From Synechococcus sp. CO36386bin_37 (GTDB taxonomy: Bacteria > Cyanobacteriota > Cyanobacteriia > PCC-6307 > Cyanobiaceae), in the NCBI GenBank assembly GCA_011525445.1, contig WTGE01000117.1, positions 1 through 5,127 of the forward strand: DNA of 5,127 bases. Direction: 5' to 3'. The notes under the pieces were generated by a model. That model was not told the origin of the DNA, did not search any database, and saw only the letters and a program-made list of their open reading frames with translations. The position numbers and the translations under genes are program-made. Positions 1-5,127 of this stretch are shown in pieces; position 1 is the stretch's first letter, and every line of letters begins with the position of its first letter.

Positions 1-123
1 CCGCGAGCGAATATATTTTTAATCAAAAATTAATAGCCCAAGCCCTATTGTTGAGGTCATAAATTTAAATTTGTGAGCACGAAAAGGCCTCTAGGCTTAC
101 CCATTGAGCAGGCGCCAGTAAAA
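1..123. other. Non-coding 3' flank
   Basis: No supported gene. The stretch 1-60 is AT-rich (about 37% GC) and includes ATTTTT-AATC-AAAAAT at 15-30. A perfect 12-base palindrome AAATTTAAATTT lies at 61-72. The weak hairpin described for the last gene is at 84-98. These may be flank or terminator remnants; none is diagnostic. Confidence 0.4.
84..98 (-). terminator. Weak candidate terminator after the last gene
   Basis: On the minus strand AAGCC-TAGA-GGcCTT can fold into five pairs with one bulged C, followed by TTC. It lies 25 nt past the TAG of the 232-residue gene. The stem is short, bulged, and the T-run is only four counting the stem end, so this is a weak intrinsic terminator at best. The position is right; the strength is doubtful. 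Confidence 0.3.
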
Positions 124-822
124 CTAATTAATTGCACTGCAAGCCTCGGCTTGTTCACTACTGGATGGAACAAACAAGCATATACGCACGGATACCTTGG
201 AGTTGCGAAGTCGGCTTGTTTTGTAATAAGTGCTAGCTATCAGCAAGCGATTCTCACCTGGCATCATGCTTTCTCCATAGGTTGAACATTCATCGAGCTC
301 TCTTCCATTTTGGCCAATAACACTGCCTTCGATCTTGATCTTGGGTGTGTAAAAGCCTGATGTATTACGTATCAGCACTTTGATCTCGAGCATGCTTTCG
401 TTCTCTGCATCTGGTTCACCCAGGCTCACTGAAATACCTTGCACCCAATATCCCTGTCCTAGATCGAAAGGATCCGCATCGCCGCTGATACAACCCTGGA
501 GAATTTCAAATTGACCGATATCCTTGTAAATGCAGCGGCATCCAACAGTTTTTAAAAGCAACTGAAGAGAATTACTCGTAGCAATATTTTTGAAGTAACC
601 ACTGTTTACATTTAATTCAATATTTTCTCCGACTTCTACGTGCTCCTCGTGTTCATCAGCTGATGATGAAACTAATAATCCGTTTTCTGTAAGCACATGT
701 GAATTTGAAATGATCAATTCATGTAACTCATGCGAATTGTTTGTGTAGTCATACGAACCCTCAGCCCTCATGTCTCCGTCATCATCAGGCCCCGAGATGC
801 AAAAATTCTTGATTGAAAGCAT
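124..822 (-). CDS. Single-module protein, 'GYFK' subtype, diverged half B (232 aa)
   Basis: Function unknown; the last and shortest module protein. Half A: GPDDDGDMRAEGSYDYTNN at 11-29, an ENGLLVSSSADEHEE turn at 46-60, LNVNSGYFKN at 70-79, TVGCRCIYKDIG at 92-103, with the CxC kept. Half B lost the acidic turn (EPDAENESMLEIKVLIRN at 136-153) but keeps QNGRELDECSTYGE at 171-184 and STYYKTSRLRNSK at 197-209. The ATG is supported by an in-frame TAA 15 bases upstream and by N-terminal alignment with the sister proteins. There is no Shine-Dalgarno. The protein is acidic, with no signal peptide or membrane segment. It ends at TAG (126-124), followed by non-coding sequence, so it probably closes the operon. 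Loss of the second acidic turn could mean only half A binds whatever that turn binds, if anything. Confidence 0.87.
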   Translation of the reverse strand: MLSIKNFCISGPDDDGDMRAEGSYDYTNNSHELHELIISNSHVLTENGLLVSSSADEHEEHVEVGENIELNVNSGYFKNIATSNSLQLLLKTVGCRCIYKDIGQFEILQGCISGDADPFDLGQGYWVQGISVSLGEPDAENESMLEIKVLIRNTSGFYTPKIKIEGSVIGQNGRELDECSTYGESMMPGENRLLIASTYYKTSRLRNSKVSVRICLFVPSSSEQAEACSAIN

Positions 823-878
823 GGATTTTTGAGGAGGTTAAGGGTGGAAAAGGATTTTGATCAGGTGTTTAGTGATAT
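823..878 (-). other. Intergenic leader with pyrimidine tract before the 232-residue gene
   Basis: This 56-nt gap has no purine-rich ribosome site. It holds CCCTTAACCTCCTCAAAAATCC directly before the ATG, sharing TTCC-x-CC-TTAAC and CCTCCT elements with the leader of the preceding gene. An in-frame TAA 15 bases before the ATG rules out an upstream start. I see no convincing promoter or terminator, so read-through from the upstream genes is the simplest assumption. Confidence 0.35.
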
Positions 879-1613
879 CTAATTGGTGGTGCTGACCTCG
901 CATGAAGCGTTGCCTTTACCTTGAATAATGAAAGCAGTTGCGTCTGCTGAAATCGATAAGCCCCTCATGCGGTTTGCTTTGATGGAGTAGAACGAAAGCT
1001 CGATGACCTTTCTCTCGCTTGGAGCAATCGTTTCGTAGGTGTAGGTATCATCAATCTCTCGGCCACCAGAGCCAATTGCTCTCGCCTTGAGTTCAAATTT
1101 TGGTACTTGGCACGTCGAAGCGTTGTAGATGAGAGCACGAAGTTCAATACGAACGTCTCCATCTTCATCTGGCGCTTTAATTGATACTGCGAGGGATTGA
1201 ATCGTTATGTATTCACCAAGAGAAACTTCTTGATTCAATCCATAAAGCCCTGGTGACCCGTCGCCTAAATGAATCGAGGGCAATTGTGCATAATTGGCTT
1301 TGCAGCCAAGAAGATCAACGTCGACCCTTACCTTTGCCGAATTCCCAAGTGTATTAGCTTTGAAATAACCGTTATTTAGATCTATTGGAAGTTCCTCACC
1401 ATCTGATAAACAGTCTTCTCGTTCATCTCTTGATGAATAAACAATTCCACCATCACTGTTTCTGACAATACACTGTGTGATAAAGAAATCAAGAGTTTGC
1501 TTATCGAGTGTTTTGATTGTCAGGCTTCCATCGATGCAAGTGTCTCCATCGCTGTCAGTTTCCCGTAAAAGTGGATCTTTGAATATTGCACTGAGTGAAT
1601 GATTTAAGGTCAT
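879..1613 (-). CDS. Single-module protein, 'GYFK' subtype (244 aa)
   Basis: Function unknown; the third protein built from the module. Half A: ETDSDGDTCIDGSL at 18-31, IDLNNGYFKANT at 77-88, LLGCKANYAQLP at 101-112. Half B: APDEDGDVRIELRALIYN at 147-164, GSGGREIDDTYTYE at 181-194, SFYSIKANRMRGLS at 207-220. It is the best-conserved free copy, because both halves keep the acidic D-x-D-G-D turn and the GREIDDTYT motif is intact. The start is secure: an in-frame TGA sits one codon before the ATG (1619-1617), and the N terminus lines up with those of the two sister proteins. No purine-rich ribosome site precedes it; the 38-nt leader instead has TTCCTCCTTAAC. No signal peptide or membrane helix is visible. 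It lies 38 nt after the previous gene and 56 nt before the next, fitting one transcript. Confidence 0.87.
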   Translation of the reverse strand: MTLNHSLSAIFKDPLLRETDSDGDTCIDGSLTIKTLDKQTLDFFITQCIVRNSDGGIVYSSRDEREDCLSDGEELPIDLNNGYFKANTLGNSAKVRVDVDLLGCKANYAQLPSIHLGDGSPGLYGLNQEVSLGEYITIQSLAVSIKAPDEDGDVRIELRALIYNASTCQVPKFELKARAIGSGGREIDDTYTYETIAPSERKVIELSFYSIKANRMRGLSISADATAFIIQGKGNASCEVSTTN

Positions 1614-1651
1614 AGTTCAGGATGTTGAGTTAAGGAGGAAGGGATTGAATC
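1614..1651 (-). other. Intergenic leader with pyrimidine tract before the 244-residue gene
   Basis: This 38-nt gap has no Shine-Dalgarno. On the minus strand it reads TTCCTCCTTAACTC at 1640-1627, and CCTCCTT matches the anti-Shine-Dalgarno tail of 16S rRNA rather than its complement. A similar TTCC-A-CCCTTAACCTCCTC lies before the 232-residue gene, suggesting the leaders were copied with the genes. No promoter is evident. Confidence 0.35.
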
Positions 1652-2368
1652 TCAGCGATCAAGTTGCAGATCGCTTATCTGGATTGATGTTGCCGAGAGT
1701 GGGGTGTAGCCACGGAAGTTAGCACCGATTTTTGCGTCCTTAAGCTGTGAGGATTTGGAGTAGAGGCTGTCATTGATGAGCGCAGGAACTCCGGTGAATA
1801 GAAGTCTGTCGTCTCGGCTTTCGGTATCGTTTAGTGGCCTTCCTGAATAGTTAAAGGTCTGCAGCTTGATCACCGCACGATGGGTAGTTGATCCGCTGTT
1901 ACTTTCAATCCAAATGTTCGCTTCAATTGTTACGTCACCGTCATTATCATCTCGACGTCGATGGCAAGACCATCGCTTGATAGTGAGGCCATTACTCGTA
2001 AACTCTTCATTGCAATCGCTAAGTCCACCAGGCTGATTCGGGATGTTTAATTTGCCAAGGTCGATAAAAGTACAGCTCATTGGAACAACCGTGATGGTCA
2101 AGCGAGCATCGGTGACATTTTTGTCTGGATACGGAATTCGATAACTTGATATTGATAGTCGGCCACTTTCACCTGGTTGAATAAGCTCTTCGATGTCTTC
2201 TTCGGCTTCCCCCAGTGGAATGCCATTTGAGTCTGCTACCAGCATCCGGACGTGCAGCATCTCGATGGTTATATCATCTTCATTTTTGAAGTTGATTGAT
2301 GCTTCAAAACGTGCATCGCCATCGCTATCCGGCGGAGAGGCTTTGGCTGATAAAAGAGTAATTGTCAT
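1652..2368 (-). CDS. Single-module protein, 'SISS' subtype (238 aa)
   Basis: Function unknown; a free-standing copy of the module that ends the large protein. Half A: PPDSDGDARFEASINFKN at 12-29, LSISSYR at 71-77, VVPMSCTFIDLG at 94-105, where the CxC of other copies is reduced to one Cys. Half B: RRRDDNDGDVTIEANIWI at 137-154, YSGRPLNDTES at 174-184 in place of GREIDDT, and SLYSKSSQLKDAK at 201-213. The basic WSCHRRR stretch just before the second acidic turn (133-139) is unique to this copy. No signal peptide or membrane segment is visible, so a soluble cytoplasmic protein is expected. The ATG lies three bases after the large gene's stop, with GGAGG at good spacing, so the start is secure. 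Half B is the most diverged B half here apart from that of the 232-residue protein. It may be a structural partner of the large protein; this is inference. Confidence 0.88.
   Translation of the reverse strand: MTITLLSAKASPPDSDGDARFEASINFKNEDDITIEMLHVRMLVADSNGIPLGEAEEDIEELIQPGESGRLSISSYRIPYPDKNVTDARLTITVVPMSCTFIDLGKLNIPNQPGGLSDCNEEFTSNGLTIKRWSCHRRRDDNDGDVTIEANIWIESNSGSTTHRAVIKLQTFNYSGRPLNDTESRDDRLLFTGVPALINDSLYSKSSQLKDAKIGANFRGYTPLSATSIQISDLQLDR
1654..1675 (-). repeat. Inverted repeat over the 3' end of the 238-residue gene
   Basis: On the minus strand AGCGATC and GATCGCT are separated by 8 bases, a perfect 7-bp stem that overlaps the last codons and the A of the TGA stop. No T-run follows, so it does not look like a terminator. 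It could form a short RNA hairpin before the 38-nt gap to the next gene. Its being inside coding sequence and short makes chance a real alternative. Confidence 0.4.
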
Positions 2369-2371
2369 GGC

Positions 2372-5127
2372 TCAGTCCTCCAGTGAAAGTTCTTTGGTAA
2401 TGAGAGTGCAGCTTCCAGTTGCTGCGAATGCCTTCAAGCTAAATTGTAACTTTGCTGAATTTAATCGGTTCTCCTTGATCCCCCAGAATGAATCTTCTAT
2501 AACGATCTGACTGTTTGATGCTATTTCTTCCTGCGTATATGTATCTTCGATCTCACGTCCGCTCGCGCTAATTAATCTTGTGGAAAGGACTACTCTGGGG
2601 AATGACTGTGTTGTGTTGTTTTTGACTAGTGCTTTGATGTTGATGCCGCATTCCCCGTCATCAGGTGGATCGGTCGCAATTGTGAGTACCTCAACAGATA
2701 GTTGAGTTTCTCCTTCGGCAATCGGAATAAGCGTTTCTGTGTTGCCGCCGCGTGGGCAATTGATTGAACCCAGTTCTCTATAGAGGCAAGAGCAGGCTGT
2801 CGCTTGAAGCATCAACTGAACATCATCGGGATCCCCATCGATCTCATTCACTGATGCTCCCCAACTGCTAATGGAAGAGCTGATACTTTCACCATTTTCG
2901 GCCATATCCTCAGATTCGTTTTCTGACGCGGCCACTATCAAGCCTGATTTATGGAGAATAAACAGACGTGTAAGCAGTAGTTCTATAGCCTTATTGGACC
3001 TGTTCTTGATATTATATTCAATTTCATAGCTGGTCTCACCGTCACTGTCGGGTGCTCTGTATTTTGCACTTTCGATTTCGAGGTCAAATTCACTGCAACT
3101 CTCGCTTTGAATTTCTTTTAGTGGTAATTGCGATGCCCGGTCAGCCACTGCTAAATCGGCATTAAACTCTTCTTTCGTATTATTCTTGACATTTCCTACT
3201 TGACTCATGTCTGCTTCGATAGGACCTGGCTTACTGCCAACACTCCAAGACAGCTCATGGCTGCCAAGAGAAGAAAATATTTTCGTTGATATCTTTGCTT
3301 TCGCTCCATCGAGTCTTGAAGGCTTGATGCTCCACATGCTGGTGTCAACACAAATAGTGCCTGAGGGAGGAACTTTTTCGCTCCATTCTGTTGAGTCAAT
3401 CTCTCTTCCATTTTTATCTAAAAGTTGAATTTTCATCACTACTTTGTTTAATAAGCACTCGCTTTCATTCACGATTAGCCCTTTTGCCTCAAGTTGGCAA
3501 TTCCCTTCCTCATCAGGCTTCGTTGTAACGACCGAAAAGCCTTGCAGCTGAACATCTGGGTTAAGTTCAACTTTCTCTGACAATCCTGTGATATTTCCAG
3601 GTGAAGTCAGCTCGAGGAGAGGTAATTCAGTGTATTTACAACCGCACGGGACGACCTGCAACAGTACCTGGGTCTCAGAGGCAGAAGATCCTGCTATTTG
3701 TGCTGCCTTGAAATAGCCACTATTCAGGTCTAGCTCTTCTGTAGATGCGTTGTTGATTAGCAATTCCCACTCATCCTCTTGCTCAATAAGAGGTAGTCCA
3801 TTGGCTGTGAGGACTACGATTTTGGTAAGGACCAATTCAACATCCTCATCGGAGAAGCTGGTCAGCTTTAGCTCTATATCAATGCTAACGTCACCATCAC
3901 TATCAGGCTTATTAATTTTTGACTTTGTGATTTCAGTGGTAAATGGACCAGTGCCATTTCTAATTGCAAGTGAATTTAATTTTTGGTTATCGGTGTTGCC
4001 TACTTCCTTAAGTTCATCGGAATTATTTTCTGAAGTTCCACTCTCTGATTTGTTGTAAGCGAGAATTTTTTGTGATGTTTCTGGGTCTTGCCAATCTTCT
4101 TCTCCGTTGTAGTTGCTGTAGAGGTTGTGTGTCTCACCATCTTTGATGGCAAAGAATGTCAGCTGGACGTCATAGCCTCGGTCTTCAACTTCACCCTCGA
4201 ACTCCTCAACATCCTCCCCACGGAATTTAAACCCTGTGATGATGTTGAAGTCAGGGTGGCCATATAAACCGTGTTCAATTTCTTCTGGGATACGAACGGG
4301 TACACAAATCTCTTCGAATTCGTCTTCATCAAATCCACCTTCAGCATTGAACTCGAATTCGATCGAGCACTTGCTTAGTTTCATCACAACAACGTAGACG
4401 CCATCTTCGTAAGTTCCTTCGTCGTTAACTTCTGGTCCCAGCGCTGGCTGGTCAGTGCTGTAGGCAATTGTTCCTTCATTCCCAAAATCACCCTCGTCAC
4501 CACTATTAACAACGCCATCACATTCAGCGAGCTGACCATAGGAGTTGTCTCCAATTTCGCTGAGCTCCTCGCATAGTTCCTGGTTTTCAATACAAGCTCT
4601 TAGTTCATCAACTTGCTCTTTACTGAGTTTCCCAAAGAGAACATGACCGCCTGGTTCTGTTTTGATATAGATTGATTTTTTTTCGTCTTCGCCTTCATCA
4701 TCGTTGCTACCACTTGCTGAATCTAAACCAACTCCTTTTGCTCCCAGCAAAGCCTCATAAAAACCGGTGAAGTTAAGGCGTTCACCTCCATCTTCTTTTA
4801 TCGAGAAATAGCCACAAGCCCGAACGAGATCTGATTTTCCTACATCTCCAAGCTCCTTCACTTTGGCAAGGAGTTCAGCGCCGACGAGTGGTTCGGGAGG
4901 TTCTGTGTTTTCTTCTTCTGCGTCTGTGCTGGGGGGTGTCAGCCGCTCATCGGTGCTCCCACGTTCGATCTGTTTGTGGTCTTGAAGCAGGTTTCGGTCT
5001 GTGACCAAGACCCAGGCCACCGGCAAGAGAGCCAGAATTAGCGCACCCCGTCCGCTACTGCCTCCAGTGAGCGCGAGCAGAACAACGGATAGCCCCAGTG
5101 CAACACCGATCCAATGGTCGCGACGCC
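2372..5127 (-). CDS. Membrane-anchored acidic protein with cyAbrB-like N-terminal domain and two C-terminal modules (5' end beyond window)
   Basis: Function unknown. A TTG at 5026-5024 could be taken as the start, but the frame stays open through 33 more codons to the edge, and those codons encode membrane segments, so the true start lies outside the window. Visible order, numbering the TTG codon as 1: two hydrophobic stretches (about -28 to -13 and -6 to 8); a Pro/Glu linker (21-46); a cyAbrB-like N-terminal domain (47-102); a Glu/Asp-rich region (103-346); module 1 (364-595); a linker (596-646); module 2 (647-884). Basic residues flank both hydrophobic segments (RRDHW before, DRN...HKQIER after) and the loop is only about 7 residues, so both ends are probably cytoplasmic. 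The DNA-binding half of cyAbrB is not recognisable, so this is unlikely to be an ordinary regulator. It is the first visible gene of a probable operon whose later genes are single copies of its C-terminal module. Frame and stop (TGA at 2374-2372) are secure; role is not. Confidence 0.9.
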   Translation of the reverse strand, partial: RRDHWIGVALGLSVVLLALTGGSSGRGALILALLPVAWVLVTDRNLLQDHKQIERGSTDERLTPPSTDAEEENTEPPEPLVGAELLAKVKELGDVGKSDLVRACGYFSIKEDGGERLNFTGFYEALLGAKGVGLDSASGSNDDEGEDEKKSIYIKTEPGGHVLFGKLSKEQVDELRACIENQELCEELSEIGDNSYGQLAECDGVVNSGDEGDFGNEGTIAYSTDQPALGPEVNDEGTYEDGVYVVVMKLSKCSIEFEFNAEGGFDEDEFEEICVPVRIPEEIEHGLYGHPDFNIITGFKFRGEDVEEFEGEVEDRGYDVQLTFFAIKDGETHNLYSNYNGEEDWQDPETSQKILAYNKSESGTSENNSDELKEVGNTDNQKLNSLAIRNGTGPFTTEITKSKINKPDSDGDVSIDIELKLTSFSDEDVELVLTKIVVLTANGLPLIEQEDEWELLINNASTEELDLNSGYFKAAQIAGSSASETQVLLQVVPCGCKYTELPLLELTSPGNITGLSEKVELNPDVQLQGFSVVTTKPDEEGNCQLEAKGLIVNESECLLNKVVMKIQLLDKNGREIDSTEWSEKVPPSGTICVDTSMWSIKPSRLDGAKAKISTKIFSSLGSHELSWSVGSKPGPIEADMSQVGNVKNNTKEEFNADLAVADRASQLPLKEIQSESCSEFDLEIESAKYRAPDSDGETSYEIEYNIKNRSNKAIELLLTRLFILHKSGLIVAASENESEDMAENGESISSSISSWGASVNEIDGDPDDVQLMLQATACSCLYRELGSINCPRGGNTETLIPIAEGETQLSVEVLTIATDPPDDGECGINIKALVKNNTTQSFPRVVLSTRLISASGREIEDTYTQEEIASNSQIVIEDSFWGIKENRLNSAKLQFSLKAFAATGSCTLITKELSLED
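2375..3088 (-). repeat. Module copy 2 (two half-domains) in the large protein
   Basis: Residues 647-884 (from the TTG). Half A has APDSDGETSYEIEYNIKN at 658-675, a GLIVAASENESE turn, SSISSWG in place of GYFK, and ATACSCLYRELG at 742-753. Half B has DPPDDGECGINIKALVKN at 786-803, then SASGREIEDTYTQEE at 820-834 and SFWGIKENRLNSAK at 846-859. With SISSW rather than NSGYFK, it is closest to the next gene's protein, which has SISSY. It is separated from copy 1 by a polar linker of about 50 residues. It runs to the stop codon. Confidence 0.8.
2377..2381 (-). promoter_or_regulatory. Shine-Dalgarno GGAGG for the 238-residue gene
   Basis: GGAGG on the minus strand lies 8 nt before the ATG at 2368, inside the last two sense codons (Glu, Asp) of the large gene. 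Together with the TGA-GCC-ATG junction, this suggests that ribosomes finishing the large protein re-initiate on the next gene. It is the only strong purine-rich ribosome site among the three visible starts. Confidence 0.75.
3242..3937 (-). repeat. Module copy 1 (two half-domains) in the large protein
   Basis: Residues 364-595 (from the TTG). Half A opens with KPDSDGDVSIDIEL at 373-386, then a GLPLIEQEDEWE turn, the NSGYFKA motif at 435-441, and VVPCGCKYTELP at 458-469. Half B opens with KPDEEGNCQLEAKGLIVN at 503-520, followed by LLDKNGREIDST at 535-546 and SMWSIKPSRLDGAK at 563-576. The same landmarks recur in the same order in the other four copies. This copy belongs to the 'GYFK' subtype, with the 244- and 232-residue proteins. 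Boundaries are approximate. Confidence 0.8.
4061..4675 (-). other. Highly acidic central region of the large protein
   Basis: Residues 118-322 (from the TTG) are dense in Glu and Asp, for example around NAEGGFDEDEFEEICVPV and FRGEDVEEFEGEVEDRGY, with few Lys or Arg. It is not plain low complexity. Hydrophobic strands alternate with acidic turns (YVVVMKL, CSIEFEF, YDVQLTFFAI), and there are five Cys (145, 152, 169, 220, 241). It may be one folded acidic domain, such as a cation-binding or partner-binding surface. I recognise no named family. Confidence 0.5.
4721..4888 (-). other. cyAbrB-like N-terminal domain within the large protein
   Basis: Residues 47-102 (from the TTG) contain ELLAKVKELGDVGKSDLVRA, then a CGY...KEDGGERLNF segment, then FYEALLGAKGVGL. 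This pattern (KVKEL, two-helix spacer, ACGY, DG-ERLN, FYEALLEAKG) matches what I know of the N-terminal domain of cyanobacterial AbrB-like proteins. In those regulators a beta-rich AbrB/SpoVT DNA-binding half follows. Here it is followed by an acidic stretch and then SIYIKTEPGGHVLFGKL, which has at most a weak resemblance to that half. The domain may therefore act as a protein-interaction element. The assignment rests on recalled family sequence. Confidence 0.7.
5003..5113 (-). other. Two-helix membrane anchor of the large protein
   Basis: Translating past the TTG to the window edge gives two uncharged hydrophobic runs. The first begins WIGVALGLSVV (5113-5066). A short GGSSGR loop follows. 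The second begins GALILALLPVAW (5047-5003). The loop is too short to be a domain, which suggests a helical hairpin with both ends on the same side. Basic residues outside the hairpin place those ends in the cytoplasm by the positive-inside rule. More membrane segments could lie upstream of the window. No lipobox or signal-peptidase site is visible. Confidence 0.65.

Noticed and set aside
15..30. ATTTTT-AATC-AAAAAT hairpin as a terminator or attachment site
   Set aside because: The stem is entirely A-T, 6 bp, in an AT-rich stretch. It would be unstable and likely arises by chance.
73..285. Plus-strand open frame of 70 codons over the 3' end of the last gene
   Set aside because: It overlaps the well-supported 232-residue gene on the other strand, has a GTG/TTG-type start without a ribosome site, and shows no family features.
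832..882. Plus-strand AGGAGG followed 6 bases later by GTG and a 12-codon frame
   Set aside because: The site looks like a good ribosome site, but the frame encodes only about 12 residues with no support. The AGGAGG is better explained as the complement of the pyrimidine tract in the minus-strand leader.
2193..2510. Plus-strand open frame of 105 codons
   Set aside because: It is antisense to two module genes. Its Ser-rich product is the expected shadow of Asp/Glu/Ser-rich coding sequence.
3890..3907. Possible CRISPR-like or short DNA repeats from recurring TCACCATCACTATC-type strings
   Set aside because: The strings recur because they encode the conserved D-S-D-G-D turn. They differ at third codon positions and lie far apart within coding frames.
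3750..4058. Plus-strand open frame of 102 codons
   Set aside because: It is antisense to module 1. Its Ser- and Leu-rich low-complexity product mirrors the acidic repeats on the coding strand.
124..5026. TerD-family tellurium-resistance domains, suggested by the Asp-rich repeats
   Set aside because: The hallmark TerD segments (G-x-x-x-S-L-x-K and the D-L-D-x-x-x-F strand) are absent. Only general acidity is shared.

Overview
The window is almost entirely coding on the minus strand. It holds four co-oriented genes read from right to left. The first runs off the right edge, so its 5' end is missing. I do not recognise the family as a whole, and no gene symbol can be given. The best taxonomic clue is residues 47-102 of the first protein (numbered from the TTG at 5026), which resemble the N-terminal domain of cyanobacterial AbrB-like (cyAbrB) proteins. 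That points to a cyanobacterium, most likely a marine Synechococcus/Prochlorococcus-type picocyanobacterium. This is inferred from remembered family sequence, not from a search.

Layout, in transcription order. (1) 5127-2372 encodes a large protein of at least 917 residues, open to the window edge. It has two closely spaced hydrophobic segments, a Pro/Glu-rich linker, the cyAbrB-like N-terminal domain, a very acidic region of about 200 residues, and two copies of a bipartite module of about 235 residues. (2) 2368-1652, 238 aa, is a single module. Its start lies 3 nt after the previous stop, in the same frame, behind a good Shine-Dalgarno sequence. (3) 1613-879, 244 aa, is a single module. (4) 822-124, 232 aa, is a single module. 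The intergenic gaps are 3, 38 and 56 nt, so the four are probably one operon. The last 123 bases are non-coding and contain one weak terminator-like hairpin.

The main result is that a single protein module occurs five times in tandem: twice inside the first protein and once as each of the three following genes. Each module has two related halves. Half A starts with an acidic P-D-x-D-G-D turn and carries a C-x-C or single-Cys strand. Half B starts with a second, more variable acidic turn and carries a G-R-E-[IL]-D motif followed by S-x-[YW]-x-I-K-x-x-R-L. The alternating hydrophobic pattern suggests small beta-sandwich domains. A simple reading is a membrane-anchored, acidic, cytoplasmic scaffold made together with three free copies of its own C-terminal module, which might assemble with it or compete with it. 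Function is unknown.

Base composition shifts inside the first gene. The anchor-coding end (4861-5127) is about 60% GC by hand count, while the stretch just after it is about 45% and parts of the module region are near 35-40%. This would fit a low-GC, fast-evolving or acquired cassette joined to a more host-like N-terminal anchor.
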